A stretch of 64,000 bases of DNA from positions 1 to 64,000 of the forward strand of contig CAIUCH010000013.1 in the NCBI GenBank assembly GCA_903897605.1, written 5' to 3'. The stretch comes from an uncultured Alphaproteobacteria bacterium (GTDB lineage Bacteria; Pseudomonadota; Alphaproteobacteria; Micropepsales; Micropepsaceae). Positions 42,050 through 51,768 of this stretch are shown piece after piece. Positions within the stretch are counted from its first letter, which is position 1, and every line of letters starts with the position of its first letter. The notes under the pieces are model-generated. The model saw nothing but the letters and a program-made list of their open reading frames with translations, had not been told where the DNA came from and did no database searches. A program made the translations under genes and the position numbers.

Positions 42050-42055
42050 TTGACA
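42050..42055 (+). promoter_or_regulatory. Possible -35 box for the dienelactone hydrolase gene
   Basis: TTGACA lies 88 bp before the start codon. The matching -10 is poor (TCTGCT at 17 bp or TGCTAC at 19 bp). The rest of 41945-42142 shows no gene. Confidence 0.3.
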
Positions 42056-42142
42056 GTCCGTTCGGGCCCTTCTCTGCTACGGGCTCCAATTTCCTGCGTG
42101 CTGCGCTGCAGCGATAAATCAAACAAACGACGGAGAACCCTC

Positions 42143-43009
42143 ATGTGCGATGATCTGATCCATCCCGGCCTGGTCACGGATACCCGCCTGTCGCGGCGCA
42201 GCTTTGGCGCCATGGCGCTGGGCGCCGGCGCGGCGGCGGCAAGCCCGGCGCTCGCCCAAAGCAATGTCACCGAGACCGACGTGACGGTGAAAACCGCCGA
42301 CGGCAATTGCGACGCGGTGCTGTTTCATCCCACCGCCCAGGGCACCCATCCCGCCGTGCTGATCTGGCCCGACATCATGGGCCTGCGTCCCGCCTTCCGC
42401 GACATGGGCCGCCGCCTGTCGGAAATGGGCTATGTCGTGCTGGTGCCCAATCCCTTCTACCGCTCGGCCAAGGCGCCGGTGATCGGCGACAATTTCGATT
42501 TCAACAATCCGGAACAGCGCGCGCGCCTGTTCGGCTTTCGCGCCGCGATGACGGACGACGGCATCGACAGCGACGCCAAGGCCTTTGTCGCCTTCCTCGA
42601 TGCCCAGCCCCAGACCGCCAAGGGCAAGAAGGCCGGCGTGCAGGGCTATTGCATGGGCGGCGCATTGTCGTTCCGCACGGCGGCGGCGGTGCCCGGCCGC
42701 ATCGCGGCGGTGGGCAGCTTTCATGGCGGCAACGGGATGGTGACCGAGGATGCCGACAGCCCGCATCTGCTGATCGCCAAGACCAATGCCGCCTATCTGG
42801 TCTGCCAGGCGCAGAATGACGACAAGACCGCGCCCACCGTGAAGGACGATCTCAAAGCCGCCTTCGCCGCCTCCCAGAAAACCGCATCGGTGGAAGTCTA
42901 TGCCGCCGATCACGGCTGGTGCGTCAAGGGCAGCGCCGTCTACAACGAAGCGGAAGCCGAACGCGCCTGGTCGAATTTGGGCACGCTCTACAAGACGCAA
43001 TTGGCCTGA
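42143..43009 (+). CDS. Tat-exported dienelactone hydrolase-family protein
   Basis: A 288-aa protein with a twin-arginine signal (SRRSFGAMALGAGA) and cleavage near ALAQ. The nucleophile elbow is GYCMGG, with Cys as in true dienelactone hydrolases; DADSPHLL and DHGWC supply the acid and His. Family reaction is hydrolysis of dienelactones in aromatic degradation; here the periplasmic location suggests another small ester. Confidence 0.85.
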   Translation: MCDDLIHPGLVTDTRLSRRSFGAMALGAGAAAASPALAQSNVTETDVTVKTADGNCDAVLFHPTAQGTHPAVLIWPDIMGLRPAFRDMGRRLSEMGYVVLVPNPFYRSAKAPVIGDNFDFNNPEQRARLFGFRAAMTDDGIDSDAKAFVAFLDAQPQTAKGKKAGVQGYCMGGALSFRTAAAVPGRIAAVGSFHGGNGMVTEDADSPHLLIAKTNAAYLVCQAQNDDKTAPTVKDDLKAAFAASQKTASVEVYAADHGWCVKGSAVYNEAEAERAWSNLGTLYKTQLA

Positions 43010-43062
43010 GAGCACGGCGCGGGCAGGATAAAGCCACCCAAGATCGAAAGACAGGAGCCTCC

Positions 43063-43533
43063 ATGAAATGCCCAAACTGCGATGCCGAGCTGGAACTGAA
43101 GAAGCGCGACGGTGTCGATATGGAAATCTGTCCCTCATGCCAGGGCATGTGGCTTAGCTGCCAGGAGCTGACGCAGCTTGAGGACGAGGTCTTCGATTTC
43201 GGCGACGATGAAAAGGGCAGCCTGATGCTTGGCAGCGAGCCGACTGCGCGCAACTGCCCACAATGCGCCAAGCCCATGCGCGGCTTTCAATACCGGCTTT
43301 ACGACCTCGAAATGGATTTTTGCGAGGACCAGCACGGCTATTGGCTTGAAGCGGACGAGGACAAACGGGTTCTCGAACGCATGAAAGAGGAAGAGAAAAA
43401 TCTCGGCAGGAAAGTTCTCGCCGAGGACAGATGGGCGGCCCATCTTAAATATCTGCGGTCAGGGTCTTTCCTGGACAGGATTCGCGATTTGGCCACGGTT
43501 GCGATGGATCCCAAACCGAAGCCCGCATTTTAA
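43063..43533 (+). CDS. TFIIB-type zinc-ribbon protein
   Basis: A 156-aa protein with two zinc-ribbon units: CPNCDAELE...CPSCQGMWLS near residues 3-29, and CPQCAKPM...CEDQHGYWL in the middle. This is the zf-TFIIB pattern common in small bacterial proteins of unknown function. The C-terminal 50 residues are charged helices. No partner evident. Confidence 0.7.
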   Translation: MKCPNCDAELELKKRDGVDMEICPSCQGMWLSCQELTQLEDEVFDFGDDEKGSLMLGSEPTARNCPQCAKPMRGFQYRLYDLEMDFCEDQHGYWLEADEDKRVLERMKEEEKNLGRKVLAEDRWAAHLKYLRSGSFLDRIRDLATVAMDPKPKPAF

Positions 43534-43603
43534 GTTGGACCATGTCAGGCCGATGCGCGGGATTGCGGCGGCCGTTCAACATGGCGGCCACCCGCTAGCG
43601 GCC

Positions 43604-44662
43604 TTATTGCTGCCCCAGGCCGCGGCGCAAGGCGCTTTGCCATAGCGCTTTGAATTGAACCGTCGCGCGCGCGTCCGGCGCCACGATGTCGAAACCGTGA
43701 TAGGCGCCCGGCACGACGAACAACTCGGTGCTCACGCCCGACAAAGCAAGCCGCTTGGCGTACTCCATGTCTTCTTCGCAGAAAAGATCGATCGAGCCGA
43801 TGCCGATGAAAGTGGGTGGAAGCCCGCTCAGATCCTTCACTCGGGCCGGAACCGAGCCCGGCGGAACCGACGCCGACCCCGCTGGAACGCCAAGCAGGGA
43901 TGACCAGCCAAATTTGTTCGCCGCTTCGGTCCACACGAAATGGCCGATATGGGATGGCACCCGATGGGTGCTGCCCGTCCGGTCATCCAGCATCGGATAG
44001 ATCAGGCACTGAAAAGCGATTGCGAATTCTTTTCGATCCCGCGCCGCAATCGCCAACATCGCGGCATGACCGCCGCCGGCACTGTCGCCGCAGATCGCGA
44101 TCTTGGCCGCGTCGACGCCAAGCTGCCCGGCATTCTTGTGTAGCCAGGCCAACGCCGCATAATTCTGTTCCAGCGAGGTTGGAAAAACCGCTTCCGGGGC
44201 CAGCGTATAGTCCACCGAAACCACCAGGCCTTCGGTGCTTTTGGCGATCTCCTGCGCAAGCCTGACACTCGTGCCGGCTGTCCCCAAGACATATCCGCCG
44301 CCATGGATATAGATGACAGCAGGCTTGTTTTTCTGAGCCGGCTTGGGATCGATGATCAAGACGGCAACGTCCCCGCCCCGGCCAGGGACCTTCGCTTTGC
44401 GGGGCTGAAGTTCAGGCGCACTCAGTGTCGGGCTGAGTGCGTCCCGCGCGCGCATCGCCGCCAGATTGCCGGCATTTGGCGCGTCGAAGCCCCCGGGCCA
44501 ATTCTTGAGCGGCGCGGCAAGTTCGGGATCGACATAGGCATACGGATCGATGTTGCCCGCTGGCGCCGCCTGCGCATTTTGCACGCTCGCCGCGCTCACC
44601 AATAACGGCGCCAAACCCGCGCGTCCGACAAAGCCGCGCCTGGTCAATTCGGGTGTGCCCAT
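43604..44662 (-). CDS. Tat-exported alpha/beta hydrolase (hormone-sensitive-lipase type)
   Basis: A 352-aa protein starting with the Tat signal TRRGFVGRAGL. HGGGYVLG is the HSL oxyanion motif, GDSAGGG the nucleophile elbow with Ser, and GAYHGFDI the late His. Carboxylesterase on small acyl esters is expected. Divergent from the VOC gene. Confidence 0.85.
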   Translation of the reverse strand: MGTPELTRRGFVGRAGLAPLLVSAASVQNAQAAPAGNIDPYAYVDPELAAPLKNWPGGFDAPNAGNLAAMRARDALSPTLSAPELQPRKAKVPGRGGDVAVLIIDPKPAQKNKPAVIYIHGGGYVLGTAGTSVRLAQEIAKSTEGLVVSVDYTLAPEAVFPTSLEQNYAALAWLHKNAGQLGVDAAKIAICGDSAGGGHAAMLAIAARDRKEFAIAFQCLIYPMLDDRTGSTHRVPSHIGHFVWTEAANKFGWSSLLGVPAGSASVPPGSVPARVKDLSGLPPTFIGIGSIDLFCEEDMEYAKRLALSGVSTELFVVPGAYHGFDIVAPDARATVQFKALWQSALRRGLGQQ

Positions 44663-44823
44663 CTTAATCCTCCTTGACAGGGCGCAAACGGTACAAGAAC
44701 AAAATAGCGGCTGTCGAGGGGCGGTGCCCCTTTGACGAACTCTCGGCGATGGCGGCGATTGAAAAAGCCGCGCGCGAAGGCGAGATTTGGGCGGCCAGAC
44801 GGGACCACAAAGGAGAACACATC

Positions 44824-45849
44824 ATGAAGATGCAGATGGGTGCCGCCGCCGTCATGGCCACGCTGTTGGGATGCCCCGCGCTGGCGCAGATCGCTCCCTT
44901 GGCCGTTCCTTCGGCCGCTCCTTTGGCCGCGCCCAGCTTTCATCACCTGATGCTGAACAGCACCGATCCCGAAGCTGCCGTCGCGTTTTACCTGAAAGGC
45001 TTTCCTTCGACCAAGCGCAGCGACTGGGGCGGTTATCCCGCGATCCTGTCGCCCACCAATGTGCTGGTGCTGTTCAACAAAGTCTCCGCGCCGCCGGATT
45101 CCAATCCACTCACCACCGCCTTCTGGCATTTCGGCTGGAACCCGGTCGATCAGCGCGCCAAAGTGGTATCGCTCCAGGCCCAGGGATTTCAATTCGCGCC
45201 GCTCTGGACCGGCATCGGCGATGGGTCTGTGGTGATCAGCAGCGACACCTATCCCGGCATGGGCGGCGTCTATGGCTTGGGCGAAACCCGCGAACAGATG
45301 GCGGACAACCAGGCCAAGGGCGTCACGCCCAAGGGCGGCCCGGGCTTCGCTTATCTTATGGGACCCGATGGCGCCTTGATCGAGGAAGAAGGCCTCTCCG
45401 ATCCGGAACGCTTCAATCATGTGCACATGTGGCAGGACGAACCTTTCTGCGCCCAGCTCTGGTACCAGAAACATTTGAACGCCACGGTGCGCGCGCGTCC
45501 CGGCGCGCCAGTCATCACCGAAGCCAATTGTCATGTGGATCGCGGCGAGCCGACCTGGCCGTCGCTGACCAGGAACGGCATGTTCCGCTATCCCACCGCC
45601 GGGGTGATGTTCGCCGATGTGGCGATGAACTGGTACATGGACCAGACCGGCAAGCCGCTGGCCCCAACCCAGGGCCATCTGATGGACAATGTCGGGCTTG
45701 GCGTTTCGGATCTCGACGCCTGGATCGCCAAGCTGAAAGCAGAGAATGTCACCTTCCTCAAACCGGTTTTCCGGATCGGCGATACGCGCGCGGTGATGAT
45801 CCAAGGCCCCAGCCATGAAGCGATCGAGCTGGTGGAAGTGAAATCGTAA
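44824..45849 (+). CDS. Secreted VOC (glyoxalase-fold) protein
   Basis: A 341-aa protein with a Sec signal (cleavage near ALAQ, residue 21) and two VOC modules. Module 1 starts HHLMLNSTDPEAAVAFYL and module 2 FADVAMNWYMDQTGK, with terminal GPSHEAIELVEV carrying the Glu ligand. A metal ligand may be in NHVHMWQDE. Secreted tandem VOC proteins have no known substrate here. Confidence 0.75.
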   Translation: MKMQMGAAAVMATLLGCPALAQIAPLAVPSAAPLAAPSFHHLMLNSTDPEAAVAFYLKGFPSTKRSDWGGYPAILSPTNVLVLFNKVSAPPDSNPLTTAFWHFGWNPVDQRAKVVSLQAQGFQFAPLWTGIGDGSVVISSDTYPGMGGVYGLGETREQMADNQAKGVTPKGGPGFAYLMGPDGALIEEEGLSDPERFNHVHMWQDEPFCAQLWYQKHLNATVRARPGAPVITEANCHVDRGEPTWPSLTRNGMFRYPTAGVMFADVAMNWYMDQTGKPLAPTQGHLMDNVGLGVSDLDAWIAKLKAENVTFLKPVFRIGDTRAVMIQGPSHEAIELVEVKS

Positions 45850-46151
45850 GACGCAGTTCGCCGCAAGCGAGCGGCGGCAGCGCCACCCTGACCCAAATTA
45901 ACCCGCTTGCCGCCCCATGATTCGGGCCAGTTTGGGATCTTTACCCGGCCCTTGGGCCTGCCGCCGCCGCGTTAACCGGCGCGGGCCGTTGACCCGTCAC
46001 GCGAAATTCGCCAGTTTCCCCGATGGTTGCGCCGCTCTTAACCATGCAACATGCTGAAGCTGCACACTGTGCATGATTTTTGCATAATCGATCCTTGCAT
46101 CAGGGCGCACCGAGTGGAGTAGGGGAAATTTTCGGCATCCGTTTTTTGTGT
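45850..46151. other. 300-bp gap
   Basis: No gene seen. Contains GCACA-C-TGTGC near 46066 and AT-rich sequence before the PEP-CTERM gene, which may be its promoter region. Confidence 0.3.
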
Positions 46152-46871
46152 GTGAAGCGACCCGCAGATGAGCCGCGTGAGCGTCCTCGTGACCCTGACG
46201 CACGCCGCATTCGCTGGAAGCGCACGCTCTTGCTGGTGCCGCTGCTGGTCTGCGTGTTTTTCGTGGCCGTGACCGAGCATGGCCATCCCGCCAGCGGCAA
46301 GACGCGCAAGGGCGGGATCATTGCTTTGCTGGAAGATCCCCTCAGCCTTTTTGAAGATCGCTCGCCCGGTGGGCGCGGTACCGGCGCGCTGCTTCCAACC
46401 AAGCTGGCGCTCGCGGACGGGCCGAAGGAACGCGTGCTCTCCGGCATTCGCGACCGCGATCCGGGGGCGGATGATCCCGGTTATGTCGCGACCCCCGAAG
46501 CGCTTGCGGCGGATCTTCCCAGCGACGGCATTCTTCCCGGCGGCGGCGGCGACCCCGGTGGCGGGGGCTCTCCCGGTGGCGGCGGCTTCGGCGGCGGTGG
46601 TGGCGGCGGCCCTGGCGGCGGCGGCGGTTTTGGCGGCGGCGGCGGCGGCGGCCCGCCCTTCATTCCGGAGCCCGATTTCTCGGGCCCGGCGCACCTGCCG
46701 TTGCCCCCACTCGGCCCAATTATCTCCGCCGTTCCTGAACCTGGGACCTGGGCGGTGATGATCCTTGGTTTCTTCGCCGTCGGTGTGGCCATGCGCCGGC
46801 GCACCCGCCGATCCGGCACGGCTTGTCTTGCGCCGGGCCTTGCGCCGGATATCAAATGCCGGACGCCGTAA
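46152..46871 (+). CDS. PEP-CTERM exosortase-target protein with Gly-rich stalk
   Basis: About 239 aa from a GTG at 46152; the true start is unclear and TTG codons further upstream are in frame. An N-terminal membrane segment (LLLVPLLVCVFFVAV) follows a basic stretch. The middle has a Gly-rich stalk (GGGGFGGGGGGG blocks). The C-terminus is a PEP-CTERM signal: VPEPGTWAVMILGFFAVG then Arg-rich RRRTRR. Exosortase would cleave here and move it to the surface or matrix. No exosortase is in the window. It overlaps the L,D-transpeptidase start by 16 bp. Confidence 0.75.
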   Translation: MKRPADEPRERPRDPDARRIRWKRTLLLVPLLVCVFFVAVTEHGHPASGKTRKGGIIALLEDPLSLFEDRSPGGRGTGALLPTKLALADGPKERVLSGIRDRDPGADDPGYVATPEALAADLPSDGILPGGGGDPGGGGSPGGGGFGGGGGGGPGGGGGFGGGGGGGPPFIPEPDFSGPAHLPLPPLGPIISAVPEPGTWAVMILGFFAVGVAMRRRTRRSGTACLAPGLAPDIKCRTP

Positions 46872-47524
46872 AATCCCTGACCTTGATCGCGGCGGGGTTC
46901 GTGACGGCGCTTCTGCTGGCCCCCAGTTGGCAGGATGACGCACGCTCCGCCCCCGCCTCGCAAATCACCAAACCGGCCGCGATTCCCGCCCGTGAGTTGG
47001 GCCCGGCACAGCTTTCCGGCGTGCGGATCTGGTATGGCGCGCACAACTATCCCACGCTCGCCTTGCCGGACGGACGCCGCGAAGTCGTGCGCAGCGTGCT
47101 CAACATCACCAAGCCGATGCAATTCGGCGGCTTTGTCTGGGACGAGGATCGCATTCCCCAAGGACCGGTATGGGTGCGCATCGACCTGACCCGTCAGCTC
47201 TTGTCGGTGTTTCGCGGCGGCCACGAGATCGGTTCCGCCGTTATTCTGTACGGCACCGACGGCAAGCCCACTCCGACCGGCAGCTTCACCATCCTGCAAA
47301 AAGACGCCAAGCATGTCTCGCGCAGCTATGACGCGGCGATGCCCTACATGCTTCGCCTGACCGAAGATGGCGTCGCCATTCACGGCAGCAATGTGCGCCA
47401 GGGCTATGCCACCCATGGCTGTATCGGTGTGCCGATTGATTTCGCGAAACTGCTTTTCGGCGCGGCAAAGAAGGGCGATCCGGTGGTTATTCTTCCGGCG
47501 CAGGCACTTGCCAAAAAGGCCTAA
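46856..47524 (+). CDS. L,D-transpeptidase (YkuD)
   Basis: A 222-aa protein with an N-terminal hydrophobic signal or anchor (8-22). The YkuD domain ends in IHGSNVRQGYATHGCIGVP: His176 and HGC with catalytic Cys189. The usual Ser before HGC is Thr. It makes 3-3 peptidoglycan cross-links or attaches proteins to the wall. Overlap with the PEP-CTERM gene suggests coupling. Confidence 0.85.
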   Translation: MPDAVKSLTLIAAGFVTALLLAPSWQDDARSAPASQITKPAAIPARELGPAQLSGVRIWYGAHNYPTLALPDGRREVVRSVLNITKPMQFGGFVWDEDRIPQGPVWVRIDLTRQLLSVFRGGHEIGSAVILYGTDGKPTPTGSFTILQKDAKHVSRSYDAAMPYMLRLTEDGVAIHGSNVRQGYATHGCIGVPIDFAKLLFGAAKKGDPVVILPAQALAKKA

Positions 47525-47621
47525 TGGCCTGTTCACCAAGCAAGATACAATTGTAACGCGGCGCTTGGACAGAGATTAACCAGGTCTTTCCACGCCCTGG
47601 AAACCTCGGGAAAGCGACACT

Positions 47622-47648
47622 CCTGCTGACATGCAGGGGTTCTTTTTC
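47622..47648. terminator. Weak stem-loop with T tract
   Basis: CCTGC-TGACAT-GCAGG then GGTTCTTTTTCCC, ending 2 bp before the CAP gene ATG. May end the L,D-transpeptidase transcript or mask the next ribosome site. Confidence 0.35.
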
Positions 47649-47650
47649 CC

Positions 47651-48175
47651 ATGACGCTCGAGCGATGGAAATCGCAGATGATCGCGTGCGCGGTTGTTCT
47701 CGCCACGCCGTTTTTCATGGGCGCGATCGCGCCGCAGACCAGCATCGATGAGCGCATTCTGATCGCGCATAACCAGGAGCGCGCGCAGCTTGGTCTTGAG
47801 CCCCTCGCCTGGGATCCCGCGCTGGCCCAGGCGGCGCAGCGCTGGGCCGATTATCTGGCGTCCAGCGGCCGCTTCGAACATGCCCCGGAAAATCGCCGCG
47901 ACCCGGAAGGCGAAAATCTGTGGGCCGGCACCAAAGGCTATTTCGGTCCCGAAGCCATGGTCGGCGCCTGGATCCGGGAAAAGCAATATTTCCGCGCCGG
48001 CGTATTTCCCAACAACAGCGTCACCGGCCGGGTGGAAGATGTCGGCCATTACACCCAGCTGGTCTGGCGCGCCACCCGGGATGTGGGCTGTGCAGAGGCC
48101 AGCAGCGGGCGCGAGGACATCCTTGTCTGCCGCTATGCCGAAGCCGGCAATTATCGCGGCGAGCGGCCCTTCTAG
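47651..48175 (+). CDS. Secreted CAP-domain (SCP/PR-1) protein
   Basis: A 174-aa protein with a Sec signal (hydrophobic 10-27). The CAP domain has HNQERAQLGLEPLAWD, AQRWADYLASS, GENLWAG, GHYTQLVWRATRDVGC and LVCRYAEAGNYRG, the full motif set. The Cys pair near the end closes a loop. Bacterial CAP proteins are extracellular with unclear, sometimes lipid-binding, roles. Confidence 0.88.
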   Translation: MTLERWKSQMIACAVVLATPFFMGAIAPQTSIDERILIAHNQERAQLGLEPLAWDPALAQAAQRWADYLASSGRFEHAPENRRDPEGENLWAGTKGYFGPEAMVGAWIREKQYFRAGVFPNNSVTGRVEDVGHYTQLVWRATRDVGCAEASSGREDILVCRYAEAGNYRGERPF

Positions 48176-48570
48176 GATCGCATTTCACCTTTTCGCCTTG
48201 CGTACAAAATGCCTGGAATTGCGAAATTCCCGGAAAGCGATGCCGGACGGCGGATCCCCGAGAAAAAGGCGCGCGGCATAAAAAAAGAATAAGAAAAGGA
48301 TGCCCGGCGGGGGAATAATGCAACCGGCGGCTTGGTGCACCGAAGTCATATTTCGAACCCTCCTTTCGCCTTCTCACGGCACCGCGCCCGTCATTCAGGG
48401 TGTATGAATCGTTGAAATAAGATATGATCTGCTGGCGAGCGCTCCCGCTGCGGTGGGCGCGCTTGGCCAAGCTCTCCTCTGCCGTGCGTCTTTTCCTTGC
48501 CTGACCCAAAGCTTTGCCTGACCCAGGCTTGATTCTTCCAAGCCGGATTTCAAATATAAGGATACGTACG
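48176..48570. other. 395-bp gap with small repeats
   Basis: No gene recognised. Contains GGAATT-GCGA-AATTCC (48215-48230) and a 12-bp direct repeat TTGCCTGACCCA at 48497-48508 and 48514-48525. The gap ends at the leader peptide. Confidence 0.4.
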
Positions 48571-48624
48571 ATGAGACGTTGCATCGAAACATCTGTCGCC
48601 AAATTGTCATGGTGGTTGCTGTGA
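48571..48624 (+). CDS. Possible leader peptide (17 aa) of the SPFH gene
   Basis: AAGGAT before an ATG opens MRRCIETSVAKLSWWLL and stops at TGA. The stop overlaps a GTG (CTGTGAG) in frame with the SPFH protein, so the two would be coupled. Ends in WWLL, as attenuator-type leaders sometimes hold Trp or Leu runs. Not proven to be translated. Confidence 0.4.
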   Translation: MRRCIETSVAKLSWWLL

Positions 48625-49514
48625 GCACGCCCTGGAGCCAACCAAGCAAACTGCCTCAGATGAACTTCGGCAAGCTGCCCTCGGGAATTTTCGGCATCGG
48701 CGCACTGGTCCTTCTGGCTTTGATCGTCCTGTTCTCGACTTACTTTACGATCGATCAGGGCGAACGCGGCGTCGTCCTGCATTATGGCGCGGTTGCCGGC
48801 GAAGCCGAACCGGGGCTGCATTTCAAGCTGCCCTTCGTCACCAGCATCGAAAAGATTTCCGTGCAGATTCAGAAGGAGGCCTTCGAGAAAACTTCCGAGG
48901 GCGACACAAGGCTCCAGGCTTATTCGCGGGATCAGCAGCCGGCCACGATCGCGATGGCGGTGAATTATCACGTCACCGATGCCTCCGCCGTCTATTCGCA
49001 ATTCGGCTCGCTGACGAACATGAAATCGCGCATCATCAACTCGCGGGCCTATGAACAATTGAAGAATGTTTTCGGCCAGTTCGACGCCGCCGACGCCATC
49101 CAGAAACGCGCCTTGTTGAATGCGGAAGTCTTCGCCGCCATTCGCGGTTCCGTGCAGGGACCCGTGACGGTCGACAGCGTGCAGATCGAGGACATTACCT
49201 TCTCCTCGCAATATGAAGGCGCCGTCGAAGCCCGCATGCAGGCCATCGTCAAGCAACAGCAAGCCGAAGCCGACAAGCAGAAGCGCATCATCGATGCCGA
49301 TGCCTCAGCCTATGAAGTGAAGGCGGCGGCGGATGCCAAGGCGCACCAGATCGAGGTTCAAGGTCAGGCCGAAGCCAGTGCGATCAAGGCGCGCGGCGAC
49401 GCCCTGCGCGAAAATCCCGGCCTGCCGACTCTGGTCGCCGCCGAGAAATGGAATGGGGTGCTGCCGACCACCATGGTGCCGGGCAATGCCTTGCCGTTCC
49501 TGAACCTCAAATAG
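48621..49514 (+). CDS. SPFH/prohibitin-family membrane protein
   Basis: A 297-aa protein from the GTG at 48621 (ATG at 48660 is an alternative). One N-terminal membrane segment (IFGIGALVLLALIVLF), then the SPFH domain (TIDQGERGVVLHYG, EPGLHFKLPFVTSIEK, VNYHVTDASAVYSQFG) and a coiled coil rich in Ala/Glu/Gln (KQQQAEADKQKRIIDADA). The short C-terminus ends LPFLNLK. Prohibitin-like assemblies organise membrane domains or modulate FtsH. Confidence 0.85.
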   Translation: MSTPWSQPSKLPQMNFGKLPSGIFGIGALVLLALIVLFSTYFTIDQGERGVVLHYGAVAGEAEPGLHFKLPFVTSIEKISVQIQKEAFEKTSEGDTRLQAYSRDQQPATIAMAVNYHVTDASAVYSQFGSLTNMKSRIINSRAYEQLKNVFGQFDAADAIQKRALLNAEVFAAIRGSVQGPVTVDSVQIEDITFSSQYEGAVEARMQAIVKQQQAEADKQKRIIDADASAYEVKAAADAKAHQIEVQGQAEASAIKARGDALRENPGLPTLVAAEKWNGVLPTTMVPGNALPFLNLK

Positions 49515-49608
49515 GCCTGAATCGCAAATAGGACAGAAGGATCGTTCATCATCCCCGCCTCGGGAGCGACCGGCCCTATCGCGGGGCCTGCCGCAGACGA
49601 TGTGAAAG

Positions 49609-50031
49609 CTAGCGGGGCCTTCCCGCCTCGGCCATGGCGGAGGTTCGCATCGCCCAGCCATTCGGCAGCTGTAGCCAGGCGCAGCGCTGATCGTCGCTTG
49701 CGCTGATCGCGGGTTCGCCAAGCGGCGCATCGGTGAAACAGCCGCCGGCGCATCCGACGACGCCCGGAAACTCGGCGGGCGTGAAGAACAAGGTCGTTCC
49801 GCAGGCGGCGCAGAAGGAATTGGCGACTTGCCCGGCCGTCCCGTCGGAATTGTAGATTTTGAATTCACCGCGCCGGGCCAGCACCTGATCCTCCCGGAAC
49901 ATCGCCGTCCATCCGCAAGGCCCACCGGTCCGCCGCTTGCAGGATGTGCAGTGGCAGACAAGGTTGGCGATCGGCTCGCCCTGCACCTCGATCGCGCAAC
50001 CGCCACATCTGCAAAGGGCCGTGCGGATCAT
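49609..50031 (-). CDS. GFA-family (CENP-V/GFA) zinc protein
   Basis: A 140-aa protein with CRCGGCAIE and CHCTSCKRRTG near the N-terminus and CAACGTT in the middle, the Cys pattern of glutathione-dependent formaldehyde-activating-type proteins with structural zinc. GFA catalysis on formaldehyde is not assured. It follows the DUF4440-like gene by 21 bp on the same strand. Confidence 0.8.
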   Translation of the reverse strand: MIRTALCRCGGCAIEVQGEPIANLVCHCTSCKRRTGGPCGWTAMFREDQVLARRGEFKIYNSDGTAGQVANSFCAACGTTLFFTPAEFPGVVGCAGGCFTDAPLGEPAISASDDQRCAWLQLPNGWAMRTSAMAEAGRPR

Positions 50032-50052
50032 GATCTTTCTCTGCAATCGGAA

Positions 50053-50523
50053 TCAGGGAACCGGTTTCGCCTCGGGGCCGGTCCAGGTCCAGGTGGCGAT
50101 CTTCCAGCCCGATTTTTGCTTGTCGAGCACAAAGGTCATCTGCGCTGTCTCGCGCATCGTCACGCCTTTCTGCTTGAAGAGATAAGTCGAGGGCGCGATG
50201 ACATAGGCGCGGTCGCCCGAAACGGTTTCGCGCGTTGGCGCGCCGATCGTCACCTGGCCGCCGGTCCGTCCTTCGGCGGCTTCCGATTTGACAAGCTCGG
50301 CGCCCCAACCGTCAAAGGCTTTGCGCCCGCTCCAGAAATGCGGCGCGACTTCGTCGATGATGGTCGGCGCGGCGATGTGAAGCGCCTTGGCCGCCTTCAT
50401 ATCGCCCTTGTTGAAGGCATCGGCGAACTGGCGGATGGTGGTTTCGACCCCCGCGTCACCCGCGGCTGCCGGCGGCACCGCCATCAGCAGCAATGCTCCT
50501 GTCAGAACGATCAGCGATTTCAT
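50053..50523 (-). CDS. Secreted NTF2/DUF4440-like protein
   Basis: A 156-aa protein with a Sec signal (cleavage near AAAGD, residue 22). TTIRQFADAFNKGDMKAAKAL opens an NTF2-like fold and GWKIATWTWTG closes it. Ligand unknown. Likely cotranscribed with the GFA gene. Confidence 0.7.
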   Translation of the reverse strand: MKSLIVLTGALLLMAVPPAAAGDAGVETTIRQFADAFNKGDMKAAKALHIAAPTIIDEVAPHFWSGRKAFDGWGAELVKSEAAEGRTGGQVTIGAPTRETVSGDRAYVIAPSTYLFKQKGVTMRETAQMTFVLDKQKSGWKIATWTWTGPEAKPVP

Positions 50524-50625
50524 CGATCTCTTCTCTCGATTGCCCGTGGCAAGGCTAGCAGAAAATCACGCATTTGCGCCAGAACGCTTCCATCGCCCGG
50601 CGGCGCACCTCCGGCGAAGCACGCC

Positions 50626-51762
<1,137 letters not shown>

Positions 51763-51768
51763 TTATTG

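Noticed and set aside
48021-49262. Long minus-strand open frame
   Set aside because: It is the shadow of the SPFH and CAP genes; no ribosome site or recognisable domain.
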